Shown one piece after another: positions 22,103 through 33,257 of a stretch of DNA of 60,000 nucleotides (its first letter is position 1; each line of letters opens with the position of its first letter). A program made the position numbers and the translations under genes. The DNA comes from Symsagittifera roscoffensis (Eukaryota; Xenacoelomorpha; Acoela; Convolutidae). The notes under the pieces are model-generated. The model saw only the letters and a list, made by a program, of their open reading frames with translations. It was not told the DNA's origin and made no database searches. The stretch spans positions 47,730,001-47,790,000 of the forward strand of contig NC_087067.1 of NCBI RefSeq assembly GCF_963678635.1, written 5' to 3'.

Positions 22103-24609
22103 ACAATCCAGACCTCCATAGAGTGACTTTCCAGTCCACAGACTTCCGCCAGACAGCTACCAGGTTTGACCCAGTCTTCTGGTCCCCAGCCAGGCAACTC
22201 CACTCTGTCTTCCCCGTTGCTTCTAGAGGCCGTTATCATCACATTATATATGATGTTAAGTTCACGCAGGTTACAGTCTGCATTCAGATCCCTCTGCACA
22301 TCTTGTGTCGCCCGTAATATCGAGTCAGCGTTGGGACTAGGACACCATGATGGCCTCATCAACTCCCACACTGCCATCAAGCTCGTTCTCAGTAATTCAT
22401 CTGAGAATCTCAACCCAAATTCCACTCTTTTGTCGGATTTTGGTACGGAAGGTGCAGTCACCTCTTCTTCCAAGACCAGTCCCAATTTGATCTGAGGGTT
22501 GGTAGCGCTCTTAATCGTTACAATTCTCGACGTCCAGAATCTTAGCAACACTGCCTGTTCGTAATCGCGTATGTCTTCACTCAGGAACGGGTTGTACGCT
22601 ATCCCTACGATTCCGGATACGTAGCTGTACGACTTCACCTTGATCGGTCCACAGTATTCACTGGATTTCGGCAGTGCCCCCATAGATTCTTTAGTGAGTC
22701 TCAGCTCCTTGTTTGAAAATCTCCTGATTTTGTCTATCTTTCTCATGGGCTCTAACTCCTCGGGTTCTTTCATATTCACCCTCTTCGGTTTGCTTTGAAG
22801 CAGTGCTAGCAAGACTAAGGCTCTTGCTCGCTCATCGCTCTCCCTCAGCATCTTGACACAGGTGTTCACTGCTGGTACTGAAATCTGCTCTATCATGAAT
22901 CGAATGAAACAGAGAGCGTCTCTCCGCTTCGCACACGCTACTGCTGCTCCCTTTTGGATTATCAGATCCCTCAGGTTCATCATAAGGAAAATCCTCTCTT
23001 CTTTTGACCTCTTCCTTTCTTCTGAATCGTATTATTCGCGAGTCAGTCCCATCATGCACCAGGCAAACCTCAGTTGTAACTCGGTTCTGACATAAGGTAC
23101 TGCCATGAGAGCGTGTATTCTTGGCGCAGTCCTCATCTCTTCTTCGAAGTGCCGTAACACCACTGCTTTCCATGGAAGGCTCACCAACTGCTCCATCGTT
23201 TCTGCATGTATCTCAGACGACGCCAAAGTCCCGTACGCCTTCTGCTTGAGGGTGGTGCCTTGCAACATTGTCTCCAGATAACCCTCCATGGCACTCTTGT
23301 CTTCCAGAGCCATCACACACCCTCTAGCCGAGTTTCGGTACTCCAACATCTCCATGTATCCACCGGCGGGTTCATCTATCGACACAGCCTCCGATACTGT
23401 CAGCCGGTTATACTCCACTGGTACGAGTTGTCCTGCGACACTTCCCTTTCCGTGATTCATGGGAGATGGCTTAAAGTCTTTCATTGTGCTCTCTCCACAT
23501 TGGCTGAGTATTTCCATCTCTAAGGTTGCTCCAGTCAGTGCGCGGTCACTCCTTTTGGATTTGTAACCTGTTGACTTTATCCCCGCCATGAGAATGGGTG
23601 GCACCATCGCTATATCGGACAACAGTTTGTCCGTGCCAGGCAATTGATAATCACCTTGTCCCAAATCCATGACCTCCTCGACTCGTTTTCGTTTCGCTGA
23701 ATTGACAGCTTTTACCGATATCTCCGAATCCACCTTGGTCTTTCCTACTCTCCTCGGCATCACTCTGCTGCCTAACTTCATTTTCATCTCGTTGATCTTA
23801 TCAATCACCAATTTCGATCGCATCGTTCCTTTCCTGGTTCTTGACAGATACACCACCTCTCCTTTATCGTCCTGCGGTGTCATCTTGATGGGAGAGTTCG
23901 CTTCACTTTCATCAGTGGCTGAGTCAATCAACTCACTCAATCTCCCTTCACACTCATCCAGCTTGTCAAGGACTTCCCGCATCAATGGTCGGTTGAGACC
24001 CGTTTTCAAAATGGACTGGGTCCCATAGCTCTGAACTACTGTCCAGACTTCATCTATGAACGTCACTCTGTCCAATCTACATCCTGTCCTATTGTCATGG
24101 TCTCGGTGATGTACTTCCCACTCTTCTTCGGGCAGCGTTCCCAAGAGAGGTACTCTGGCTGAGCCCTCTATTCTTCTTCTTCTAGGTGATTCCATGAGGA
24201 TCCTTTGTTCGTTATTTCTCGAATTGCCAGGAGAGCTGCTCTCCGGCAAATTCCGTTTCATTTCTGTAAAGGCTGACGGAGGCTCCAGTGTCGATGTGCC
24301 TTCATCTGCTGGCTCAGTCGCCTCCAACGTATCCGCGTTATTCTCAAAATCACTGAGAAAATTGAAATCCAGGCTGGATACTGCCCCTGTCGATGCCCTG
24401 TCGTCTTCCCCACCAGCTTGATTTGCATCTTGTTGCATGGGTTCTTCTGTTTGACGGCTTCCTCCCTGTCCATCATCTCCTTCTGACGTATTCCTCTTCG
24501 AGCGTGAGGGTCCTTGCATTCCAGTGTCGGCTCCTTCCGGAAACTTCGGTATGATCAATGTACCGGCCGATCTATCTTCGTCTTCTCCATGGACCACTTT
24601 GAGGACCAC
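22099..24609 (-). pseudogene. Element B mega-ORF segment: disordered linker plus unknown globular region
   Basis: 525 codons, an in-frame TAA at 23,032, then 294 more codons in the same frame. The first 150 residues are Ser/Glu/Arg-rich and look disordered (EEPMQQDANQAG, MESPRRRRIEG). The rest is globular (DRVTFIDEVWTVVQSYG; TELQLRFAWCMMGLTRE; YSYVSGIVGIAYNPFLS). The start overlaps the 761-codon frame by 55 bases, so one single-base frameshift at about 24,565 separates two parts of an originally continuous frame. No family is recognised. Confidence 0.55.
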
Positions 24610-26840
24610 TGCAACGTTCCTACTACCGTCAGCTCCGGTTTCACACTAGTCAGGATCAAGGAGGCTTCAGGCAGTTCGGTCCTGCCTCTCATCTTCATTG
24701 AAGCTAGGCCTAATCCCGACCACTCCTTATCAAATCCTCCAAGCTTGGGAGTCGCAGCGTTGCTTATTCGCCTCCTCGTCGCTTGATCCGTGTAGGCAAA
24801 TCGCGTAAACTGTAACACGGCGGCATTCCTTCCCACAAAGTATGTATCCATCGTTGCCACGAATTGCCCTATTCTCCTTTCATTGGTTTCAAATGCTCTC
24901 AACCTAGGAGCTTGTACCACGGAGACTGCTTCGAGCAACATCCTTCTTATCAGAGGGAATTCAGGGATTGACTCCGGCAGCTTCTCGTAATCACCCCAGT
25001 CTTTCGTCTCTTCTCTCACCTTGTGATGTTCTGCAGTGAGACGAGGAACTCCGGTCAATTCACCATTCGTTTTGTCATAGGGTGTCAGATTCCAGAGCTT
25101 CGGAAACACCTCGATTTGCCCTCTCTCTACTTCTCCCATACGATCACGGAAGTGATCGTCAAAGTTGAGTACTGTCATCTCTGGCTCTGATATTTTCGCA
25201 AACAATAGATCTTCACTCATGAGCTCCCGCAATGTGTGCTGCTCACACCAGTTCAGCACACTACCGTCCACTGCTGATATGATGTTCAGGTGCAGCACAG
25301 ACCTCCTATACGACTCCACCTTTAGATCAGGGAACGCAAACGTGACTGCTGGTCCATAGATCACTGTCACAAACTCCGTGGCTCCTCTGATCAATGCTAA
25401 AGGATCGGTGCTCATAGCCAAGCTCAGATCGGTTAATAGGGACATGCCCCCAACATGTCGTCTCACATCTTCTTCTCTTTCGATAGTCTCATCTTCTCCC
25501 GTTCCATAGCGATTTTGTTGTAAGAGATTTTGGATAAGAGTGTGTCTCAGGTCTCTTATCTTATTCCACGAGTCCGTGGATTTCTTCATATCTACATTCC
25601 TCACCCTCTCTCTCATCTGCTCTGGACAACATGTCAGTTTCATTAGTCCTCCCAAGTTTGCGTGGGTAATCGCAATGAATGTTAGAAGCCCATCTAACCG
25701 CAGGTTCTGAATTTCTTTGGTGAGCAGTATCGCCGGTCCTTTCACGAAACTCTCTGCTCCAAACGTCACGAACAAGGCTAGTAGTTCCACTATTGACACT
25801 TCCACTACCGCTTGGAGGAATTCCTTTGTCAAGTAATGAGAGACTTTAGGGTAGACTTTTGCCAAGAAGGACGCGGTCCATCCGGCTCCCAACCCTTCCA
25901 GCATGCTGTCTCTCCGTTCAAAGCCTTCTTGGCCCTTCTTTTCCTGGATCCAGAAGGTTTCCAGGGTGATCTGACACATTCTGTTCACAAACTCAGCTGT
26001 CTTTTCTTCAGCATTTTCCGCCAGGTTCACCTCCTTTGACAAGTAGGCATGGATCTTCGTGATCATCACGGGGCCTTGCTCAAAAGCATCTGCACCCAAT
26101 GCCGCTACTCGAGGACTTAGGTGTAGCCACTGGTTGGCTTCCGGTTTGGTTCTCAAAACCATCGCCTCCAATTGACCTCTAGTCTCTTGGGAATTTTTCC
26201 TTCTCGTGTTTTCACCTGTCACTTCCCTTGCTCGGAACCATAATTCGTTGGACATCGCTATGACCACTCGATGTTCGTCGCCTATTCCCGGTTTCAGTTT
26301 GAGCTGTCGACTGAAACTGGACAGTTCCAACCCCAGCACCTCGTCCAACACTAACATGTGCAGCGCATGGTCCTTGAATCCTCTCATCGCGTTCGAGATA
26401 TCTGACCACACCGCGGGTAGTTCAGCCCTGAATGGTCTCAGGTTCTCCATCTCTATCATGCGATTTGGGGCCGATATGATCACATCATATTTCCCTTCCG
26501 AAAGCAAGGTCACGATCGCATACACGAATTTCAGTCCATCCGGGAGATATGAATACCCCGGAGACAGCGCGAATACTACTCTCGGTGTCACCTTGGTGAA
26601 CGACCCCTCCTTCGTCGCATCCACCACTTCACCCATTGACTCAAGGATATCTTTTATCGCTGGCCACACATCAATCTCTGCCGTTGTAGGATCTCTGAGT
26701 CTGCTCAGAAAACCTCTACTGTGTAGATGGTCATTGATGCCAGCAAACACGATCGTAATTGGGTTCATGTCCGTCTGTCTTTGTACCCCTATAGCCAGAG
26801 ATACCGATTGCAGTAGGTCCAGATCGACCGCTGCCAACAT
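24555..26840 (-). pseudogene. Element B mega-ORF: second SGNH-like domain and long unknown region
   Basis: 761 uninterrupted codons, the best-preserved part of the element. The start (DLLQSVSLAIG, then PITIVFAGINDHLHSRGF at residues 27-44) resembles the strand and G-x-N-D block of SGNH/GDSL hydrolases. The next 150 residues keep an alternating strand/helix pattern (RVVFALSPGYSYLPDGLKF; YDVIISAPNRMIEMENL). From about residue 230 on I recognise nothing. It is in the same frame as the first SGNH region, separated by one TAA (26,874) and 11 codons. Enzymatic activity is not shown; the usual catalytic Ser block is not evident here. Confidence 0.6.
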
Positions 26841-26873
26841 TATGACATCCTGCCAAAACAGAGATTTGGAAGT

Positions 26874-28832
26874 TTACACGAACTTTGAATTCGCTACTAT
26901 CATGATTTTGGCCTTCCTTATTTCTGCTTTGTCATACGCGGCGAAGATGGTCTCATCTTTCTTTATCGCTTTCAATCCGCCGTATCTTTGGACGTCACCA
27001 TCTTGACTCACCAGTGTCGGGTATATTCTTTCCTTCACATGACCAGGGGGTGTCGTCAGCTGCCTGAACATCTTCACATGTTGTCCAATCGGCGCTCTCG
27101 TCGTCAGAAATCTTCCTGGTCTCTCTTCTCGATTCCCCTCATCATGATTCAACCTCACATCCTGCAATGGTCTGGCGTTCACTGGTCCCATTGCGTTATT
27201 AGAGGGCAGTCCCACTAGGTCAGCAAATCTCAAGGCCGTCGTGGAACTGAAGTTTATGCTAGCGGCTATCAACCAGTCTAAGCCTGTTATCGAGTACAGT
27301 CTGCTGACGGATAGCCTCGCTCCATTCAGCATCCTCGTGGCATCTTCGATGAAGCTCACCCTCTGGAGATCCAGCTTCATTAGTTCGTCTTTGTATACAT
27401 GCCAGGGAGATGGTACTGGCCTTGACCACATCAACGAGCCTCTATTCGGGCGTCTCTCCTCTCGACTGGTACTTGTCGTCTCCGATCTCGTGTCTGATCT
27501 GGACGTGCTAGTTGTCTCTTCCATTGGGTTGACAGGTCCTAGTCTTCTCCGAGGATGAATGGTCCTCCTTACCGGTGCTTCTCCTAATCGATCCTGAACA
27601 TCCGCCCTTTGAACTGGTTCGCTGGAGCTCTGCTGTCTATAATTCGTGACGGCTGGGACCGTCCCCAAGCGTGTTTCCAGGTAAGGAGGCACAAAGGTGG
27701 TAATCACCGTTTCGCTCGATGATCCTTCTTCCCTCAGCACTCCTGTGTCCAAAAGTTCTACTTCCAACTCATCCAGTTTCTCTTGGAAGACTCTGTTCAG
27801 CCAAGCCTGTCCTTCTATACTATCGAAGTGGATGCCGTCCGTGGTCAGCGTGGCCTGATCCATCGCTCTCAACTCATGTTCGATGTCCATGAGGATCATC
27901 CTTCCGGCATTCCGATTTGCGAGATTCCTCAAAATATTGTTTCATCTGACAACTCCTTCGTTGTGCCTTCTCCCTGCTGCTGTCAAGCTCCTTGCATTCA
28001 TTGGCACAGTGCAAACGGTCAGTACCGCGCAGTTGAACTTCTGCCAGAGATTAGTAAACAAGCACACCATCATCGATTCCCATAGTGCTTCCTCCTCATT
28101 CGAACTTCGCTAGATGTTGTTCGTTTCAACCTGGATCATCACACTGGGGATCCGCCCTGGATTCATTAGTTCTACCATCCGATATAACTGGGCTATTGTC
28201 GCTCCTCCGAAGGCCATCACCGTGGTGACCCAAGAGGTCCTCAAGTTCGAGAGCACTCTGACCAAGCTGTTCCCCAGTATCAGATGTGATGTCCCCAGTG
28301 GCGGTTGCTGTAGGTTTACTGCCGGGCTCCAAGTTGCTCGATTGAAGCAAGCTCTCTGATCTGTCTCCGGGACTCCCGTGAAGCTATATCTCAACTGATT
28401 GTTCATCTGTACGTCTATTACCCGAGATACCTTCTTCGCTGGCATCTTCCGTATTTTTCTCTCTGGGGCCTCAGAACTCCCCATTGGTGTCATGTCGCTA
28501 ACTCCCTCTCTGGTCATCACGCTTCGAGAGAGCCGTACTCTGCCCGCATCGTCGATTGTTCCATAGGGTGCAGTCACCCCGGAACCTTGTGCATTCTTGT
28601 TGGCGACTAGTCGTCCAGCTGTCTCTATCAGCCTCTTCACCGTATGTTCCACGACTGGATCACCCAAGGGTTCACTAGGGTCCGGGATTGTCACTCGACC
28701 TGTTGCTGTCGGGAGTCGTGTTTCCGTTGTCTGACTAATTTCTCGAGGCTTCAAGAGCTCCATCGGGGACTGCCACGAGGAACACTCCTTGCAGGTATCA
28801 CCTTCTCCACGGCTGTTTTCAACGCCATCCAT
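26874..28832 (-). pseudogene. Element B mega-ORF: SGNH/GDSL-hydrolase-like domain
   Basis: A 653-codon frame with two in-frame stops (TAG at about 28,110; TGA at about 27,933 in a position where flanking residues suggest Trp). SGNH blocks are in order: LILGNSLVRVL (block I, Ser kept, Asp of GDSL reads Asn) near residue 185, AFGGATIAQL (block II Gly), VMIQVETNNI (block III Asn, Gly of GTN reads Glu), and TTDGIHFDS (block V, D-x-x-H). These folds act as esterases or lipases. A Ser/Arg-rich linker follows, then the second SGNH-like region. No signal peptide is seen, so a secreted esterase is not supported. Confidence 0.7.
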
Positions 28833-29251
28833 TCCTTGTAGTCCCGCCTCAAGCGCTCTATCTCTTCGCTCTGCTTTTTGCTACGGTCCTCGAACAATCT
28901 CTTCCACATGTCCGGATCTTCCTCCGTACTGAGCATGGTCTTAGTCATCTCATCTAGCTCCCTTCTCGTCCTTTCCAGTTCGTCGTCTACTCCATCCATG
29001 TCTTGCATGGCTCGGTTCGTCTGAACCCCTCGTTCTACTTTCGCCCTCTTTGGTGGCACAGCTGCTCTCAGTTGTGAACCAGAAGAGGCAGCCTCGCTGT
29101 TCATCTCCCGATGCATTCTCGTCAACCCAGGTTTAGGCTTGGAGGACATGGGCATCCCACCTGATTGATAAGTCCTAGAACTTCCCAACCCAGGTTCATT
29201 CGCCAAGTCAATCCCTGAGAGAGCCCCGTTTCTCCACCTCATCACTCTCAT
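28751..29251 (-). CDS. Element B coiled-coil protein segment
   Basis: 166 codons. The N-terminal 90 residues are low-complexity and basic, followed by a probable coiled coil (DELERTRRELDEMTKTMLS, residues 89-107, then RSKKQSEEIERLRRDYKEW). It overlaps the SGNH frame by about 80 bases in a different frame. It is most simply the N-terminal part of the same polyprotein shifted by a small indel, although a separate short ORF is possible. Confidence 0.45.
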   Translation of the reverse strand: MRVMRWRNGALSGIDLANEPGLGSSRTYQSGGMPMSSKPKPGLTRMHREMNSEAASSGSQLRAAVPPKRAKVERGVQTNRAMQDMDGVDDELERTRRELDEMTKTMLSTEEDPDMWKRLFEDRSKKQSEEIERLRRDYKEWMALKTAVEKVIPARSVPRGSPRWSS

Positions 29252-29262
29252 GTTCGGGCGGT

Positions 29263-29499
29263 CTAGTACTCCCTTTCTCCATATGCTGCCATCAATAGGA
29301 CTTCCGTGGGGCGGTCCCCACGGTTGTCATGCCCCAAGATGTTTATCAGGGCGGTCAGCAACATGAATACCTCTGGGTCCTCCAGAGCGAAGTCTCGTTC
29401 CATCAGCCGACGATAGATCGCATCTACCATCGGTCCCACATATGCCTCTGCCAGGTCCATTAATTCATCCAAATTGAAATTGTCCATTCTTGTCTTCAA
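29263..29499 (-). CDS. Element B small ORF upstream of the SGNH region (78 aa)
   Basis: An acidic, helix-rich 78-residue protein starting at an ATG (29,499; second Met at residue 5). Residues DLAEAYVGPMVDAIYRRLM and VFMLLTALINILG look amphipathic. It ends 11 bases before the coiled-coil frame, so it may be the N-terminus of the mega-ORF. The 364 bases between it and the macrodomain stop are non-coding and A/T-rich. No known family. Confidence 0.4.
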   Translation of the reverse strand: MKTRMDNFNLDELMDLAEAYVGPMVDAIYRRLMERDFALEDPEVFMLLTALINILGHDNRGDRPTEVLLMAAYGEREY

Positions 29500-29867
29500 G
29501 TTTGATTTGATTTGATTTGACTCAAGTGAGCGATTAAATGATCAATCAGCATCTAGAAAAGAGGTCACGAACATCACACTTGTCAGTTTCGCCTTAACTT
29601 CTCGTTAAAATTCATTTAAAAACAGTCAGATAAAAAGATTCTGTTCCTAAAATTAATTAGTATCAATCGGTCTCTAAAATTTTGGAATTCGACCTAAGAT
29701 TGGACAGTCCAAACTTTGGATCTATTCCTAAGATCGTCATCCAGTTGTTCATGGTCACTAATCCCTTCTAACCCAAGATCTTAATAACATAACAAATAAC
29801 ATAACATAACACACATATCACACGCCACATAACTTAGTCTTTAGCCTATCACCCTCTTGCACGTCAC

Positions 29868-30615
29868 TCAGCCTATACTTAAGTAATATTTCTTATGTAG
29901 ATATACTTGTATATTAGTATCAGAGAATATCACGTGTACAAGCGCGTAAATTCCCTAGGATGCAGTCGTCCTCTGTTCGGATTATACACTGGAAGCGAGA
30001 GCTGCTTCACGTCCATTTCCACGAGGATACTCTCAACCTCGTCAAGGACAAGACTAGGTTCTCTGGGTCCACGTGCTGCTTTTCCGTCGCCCTCGTCACC
30101 AAGAAGCATAGGTATTTTTCCGGTATCTGTGACGCCGCCGGAGGTAAGGCTGCTACGCCCCCTACTCCTGGTCGTTGCTTCCAAAGGAATTCCACGTTTT
30201 TGTATTCTCTCTTAAAATCTGCCGCTAACGCTGTCCTAAAACTCATGTCTGCTGTGATTGCTATCGCACATGTTCTATTTGTGAGTATGAAATCACTGTC
30301 TGTTAATATTATGTTACTTGAATACTCATTTGGTAAGTTAAAATTTGACTCAACTACCCTCCCTATGTCAGATTTCTTAGGTTCTTTGCCTGTTTCTGCT
30401 TCTAAGTCTCCTGTCTCTCTTGCTATTCTTATTTTTTTTATTATCAGGTTTTCAGTGTGAGTAATTCCTACCCCCAGTCCCCAGACAAAAAGATCCTTCG
30501 ACGTCCCCGTCGATCGCATACCGGATATCAAGTCGAGGTTAGAAGCCGGAATGAGTAGTTGCCCTTCCTGGGCAGCCCAGGAAGGATCATCTCGTTCGGT
30601 CTTGATGTATTTCAT
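29868..30615 (-). pseudogene. Macrodomain-like protein (ADP-ribose-binding fold) in element B
   Basis: Three successive frames joined by shifts near 30,020 and 29,945 give one domain-sized protein with its own stop at 29,868. Pattern elements of the TARG1/Poa1-type macrodomain appear in order: a strand NIILTDSDFILTNRTCAIAI, TADMSFRTALAADFKREY (position of the ADP-ribose-binding Asp-containing helix), VGGVAALP, YLCFLVTRATEKQHVDPENL (the LVTK...P-T-Y-ENL-like block), QLSLPVYNPNRGRLHPREF (the lsmPxIgcGLdxLpw-like block), and a last strand IQVYLHKKYYL. The family binds or removes ADP-ribose. The canonical glycines are weak and there is no structure-based support. It lies 0.55 kb after integrase. 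Confidence 0.5.
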
Positions 30616-30651
30616 GCTTTCACGATCTACGTCTTGAATCGTGACACTGGT

Positions 30652-30852
30652 CTATTTAGGGTCTGATGTCATTTCGTTCAGCCACTCCAAGACTCGCAGG
30701 TTTATGAGATCTTCTTCGTAGGACTCCAGTTGCTCCTCGTCAAATTCTACTTCGGGTTTCGACCTGTCCTCGATCGATTCCTGGTCGTGATCATCTACTA
30801 CGTCAATGTCTTGTGAGACTGTTATGCCTTCTAGACCCACCATTTCTTCCAC
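30652..30852 (-). CDS. Element B acidic ORF after integrase (66 aa)
   Basis: Sixty-six residues, strongly acidic (DIDVVDDHDQESIEDRS; EFDEEQLESYEEDL). It lies between integrase (ends 31,162) and the macrodomain-like frame. It could be the C-terminal tail of integrase or the N-terminus of the next protein separated by a frameshift. The 309 bases between it and the integrase stop have no clear frame. Confidence 0.35.
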   Translation of the reverse strand: MEEMVGLEGITVSQDIDVVDDHDQESIEDRSKPEVEFDEEQLESYEEDLINLRVLEWLNEMTSDPK

Positions 30853-31161
30853 TATCTTTTTCAGATCTATCCTGTCTACTACAAAGTCGTCACCGTAACG
30901 GTTGTATTTCTTTCTGGGTCATCTCCCGTCGCCTTGTCGAGTCTGTATTGTGAACGGGAGATCTGTTCCAGATTTTTGGGAACCTCAGTCTGTTTGGGAT
31001 CCTGCCAATCTTCTTCTGCGTAGGGTAAGGTTTCATCATCTGCTTCGATCTTCTCGTTTGGATCCAGGTCCAGTGGTGTATTTGTTCCTTCCTCTATGTT
31101 TCGTTTCCATCGTTCTTCTCCCTGGTGCCTTTCTCGTTGACCTCACAAGCAGGATCCATCA

Positions 31162-32247
31162 TCAGATAGTCCCCTTTTTCCAGTCTTCTGTCGATGGATT
31201 GTGTGGCTTAATGTTCTCGTAGTGGGCGGCTCGGCAAGTACTCAGTCTATAAAAGCGTCCCTCCTGGTGCACTTCTGTAATAATGAAGGGTCCCCTCCAC
31301 TTTTTAAGGAGCTTTTTCGTCCCTTTCGGTAGTATAACGTTCTGAAATACCCATACGTAGTCCCCCACCGAATAAGCTTTTGCACCAGCTGCTTTCTTGT
31401 CGAATTTTTTCCTCTGCCTTGCCTGTGCTTGCTGAGTATTTCGTCGACATAAATCGTTCAACTCCTGTTGACGCCTGGTCACATCCCTCACGTAAACCTG
31501 CGGAGACGTTTTCTTTCCCTCATACTCTGGGTAGAAAAAGGTTAAGGGTAAAGACATCTCTTGTCCAGTTAGTATCATGTGTGGACTAACCCCTGTGGTG
31601 GAGTGTTGCGTGATATTATAGGCTGCCATCACTTGTGGAAGGTACCTGTCCCAATCGGTCATGTATCTGGAACAATATACCCTCAGCATCGACACTAACG
31701 TTCTATTCTGTCTTTCCACTAAGCCATTCGTCTGAGGGTGGTATGTCGTGGAGTGAGCTTGAGCAACTTGTGAGCGTCTCATAAGCTCTTTCGTAAGCTC
31801 TCCTACGAAAGCTGTTCCATTATCTGATTGAAACGTCATCGGACAACCATGTCTCGCTATCCACGTATTGATCAAATGGTCGCATGTCTCTTCCGCCGAG
31901 GCAGTTATGCAGAGCACGGTCTCTGCATACTTCGTGAAGTGATCTATCATGACCAGGACTTGGTTATAACCGCTGTCTGTCATGCATATCTTTTGGTGAT
32001 CTATCTGCACCACCTCGTTGAATTCAGACGACTCGATCGATTGTAAAGGAAATCGCAATTTCCTTGGATCCTCGGCCTGTTGGCATGACAGGCACGCTGT
32101 TACCCACTTCTCACATGCCTTTTTCATTCCAGGCCACTCAAAGCACTTCAGGATCCTCTGATACACTTTGTCGATCCCTTGATGGCCCATCTGATCATGC
32201 GACCTGAATAATAGTTCTGTCTGATAGAGTTGCGGCAACACTATCGC
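31162..32247 (-). pseudogene. Element B integrase, main part
   Basis: 359 open codons. HHCC zinc-binding region: H-x4-H in HDQMGH (about residue 15) and CLSC (about residue 50). The D,D-x35-E core has VQIDHQKI, FQSDNGTAF and HPQTNGLVERQNR, all three acidic residues present. A C-terminal KKWRGPFIITEV block (GPY/F type) binds DNA. The enzyme joins element DNA to the target. The first residues are on the far side of a LINE (36,114-36,216), in the same reading frame phase, so the gene is split by insertion, not by decay. Otherwise this is one of the best-preserved parts of B. Confidence 0.85.
32235..32247. repeat. Target site duplication of the LINE, left copy
   Basis: GCAACACTATCGC, repeated exactly at 36,114-36,126. 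The neighbouring bases differ on both sides, so the duplication is exactly 13 bp. Within integrase it encodes part of the AIVL segment. Confidence 0.9.
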
Positions 32248-32280
32248 TTCTTCTTCTTCTTCTTCTTTGCCAGTTACGCT

Positions 32281-32757
32281 CTATATAGAGCCTTGGCGGG
32301 TATTTCCCCTGCATGACACATTTTTGTGTCTCTCTAAGTTTGACTTCGTGATCCATGCCCCGCATTTGTCGCATTGTTTGTATTCTCTGGTTCGTATTAT
32401 TGTCGTCTCGTTATTTCTGTTTATCGGTGCGTTTCGGCAGTTGGTTTTCCTGTGTCTAGCCATGTTTGATACAGACACACTCTTTCCACAGTCCGAACAT
32501 ACTCCTCTGGGGGCTCCGCCGCAGGCTTTTGTGTGGTTTGTCTGACTGCTCTTTTCCTTGAAGGTTGTCTTGCTTTTAGGGTAGGCAAACTCGAGCGTGG
32601 TTTCTCTGTGCATTCTGCGCTCGTGTTGCACAAGCCCTGCCTTGCTTCTGCAAATTTTGTCGCAACCGGTCCACCTGCAACTGAAGCCGTCCTCCACTAC
32701 TCTGTCTTGGCTTCTCGTGGGCTTTGTGTGGCCTCTGGTGTGACGTCTGTCTCCCAC
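32281..32757 (-). pseudogene. LINE C-terminal zinc-finger region
   Basis: 158 codons in a frame shifted from the RT. Three fingers: CRWTGCDKICRSKAG...H-x4-H (CX4C, then HERRMH), CSDCGKSVSVSNMARHRKTNC (CX2C...HX4C) and CDKCGAWITKSNLERHKNVSC (CX2C...HX4C). Such fingers near the C-terminus probably bind element RNA or target DNA. The stop lies about 15 bases before the short tail region and the (GAA)n run. Confidence 0.7.
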
Positions 32758-33137
32758 AGTGTCAGATTAGCTTTCCGGTTGTTTATGAGTGTCTTCCACG
32801 TTTTCCTGTTTTTTGTCAGGTTTTCGATGTTGGTCCAGTCCTCTCCTGCTTCTCCAATCAGCCGTTTCCAGTATGCGATTAGTCCACCGGTCAGTTTTCC
32901 ATTCTCGGTTTTCTCCTCAAGCCATCTCCCCAAAACAATTTTCTTCGTCATCCTTTCGTTTGGCATTCGGAGAACATGTCCAATGCGCTCCAGAGCTCTT
33001 ATCTCCACTTTGGAACGGATCGATGTAATTCCAAGCTGTCTCCTGACCTCGTAGCCGTTGACGCCCTCTTCTTGCATACGAACGAGCGGCAGTCCCTTTC
33101 CGTTGTTCCAGATGTATCTGTAAAACCTGCCTACCAC
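32697..33137 (-). pseudogene. LINE post-RT region
   Basis: 146 codons after the RT thumb. The IRALERIGHVLRMPNERMTKKIVLGRW segment is a common feature downstream of RT in several APE-type LINE clades (an RxxRWxGHxxRM-like motif). It precedes and overlaps the zinc-finger frame, from which it is shifted by one or two bases. A region at 33,138-33,257 is damaged. Confidence 0.6.
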
Positions 33138-33257
33138 GCTCTGGAATCTGTTGAGGTCTCCAACAGTCCACAGTCTAGCGTTGCAGTCGAAAAGAAGGGA
33201 CGACTCTACGACCGCTTGTACGACGAGAGCTCTTGTTCTCTTGCTCAGCTTCGACTT

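Noticed and set aside
26206-27006. 266-codon plus-strand frame
   Set aside because: Antisense to the 761-codon and SGNH frames, which have recognisable motifs; no domain on the plus strand.
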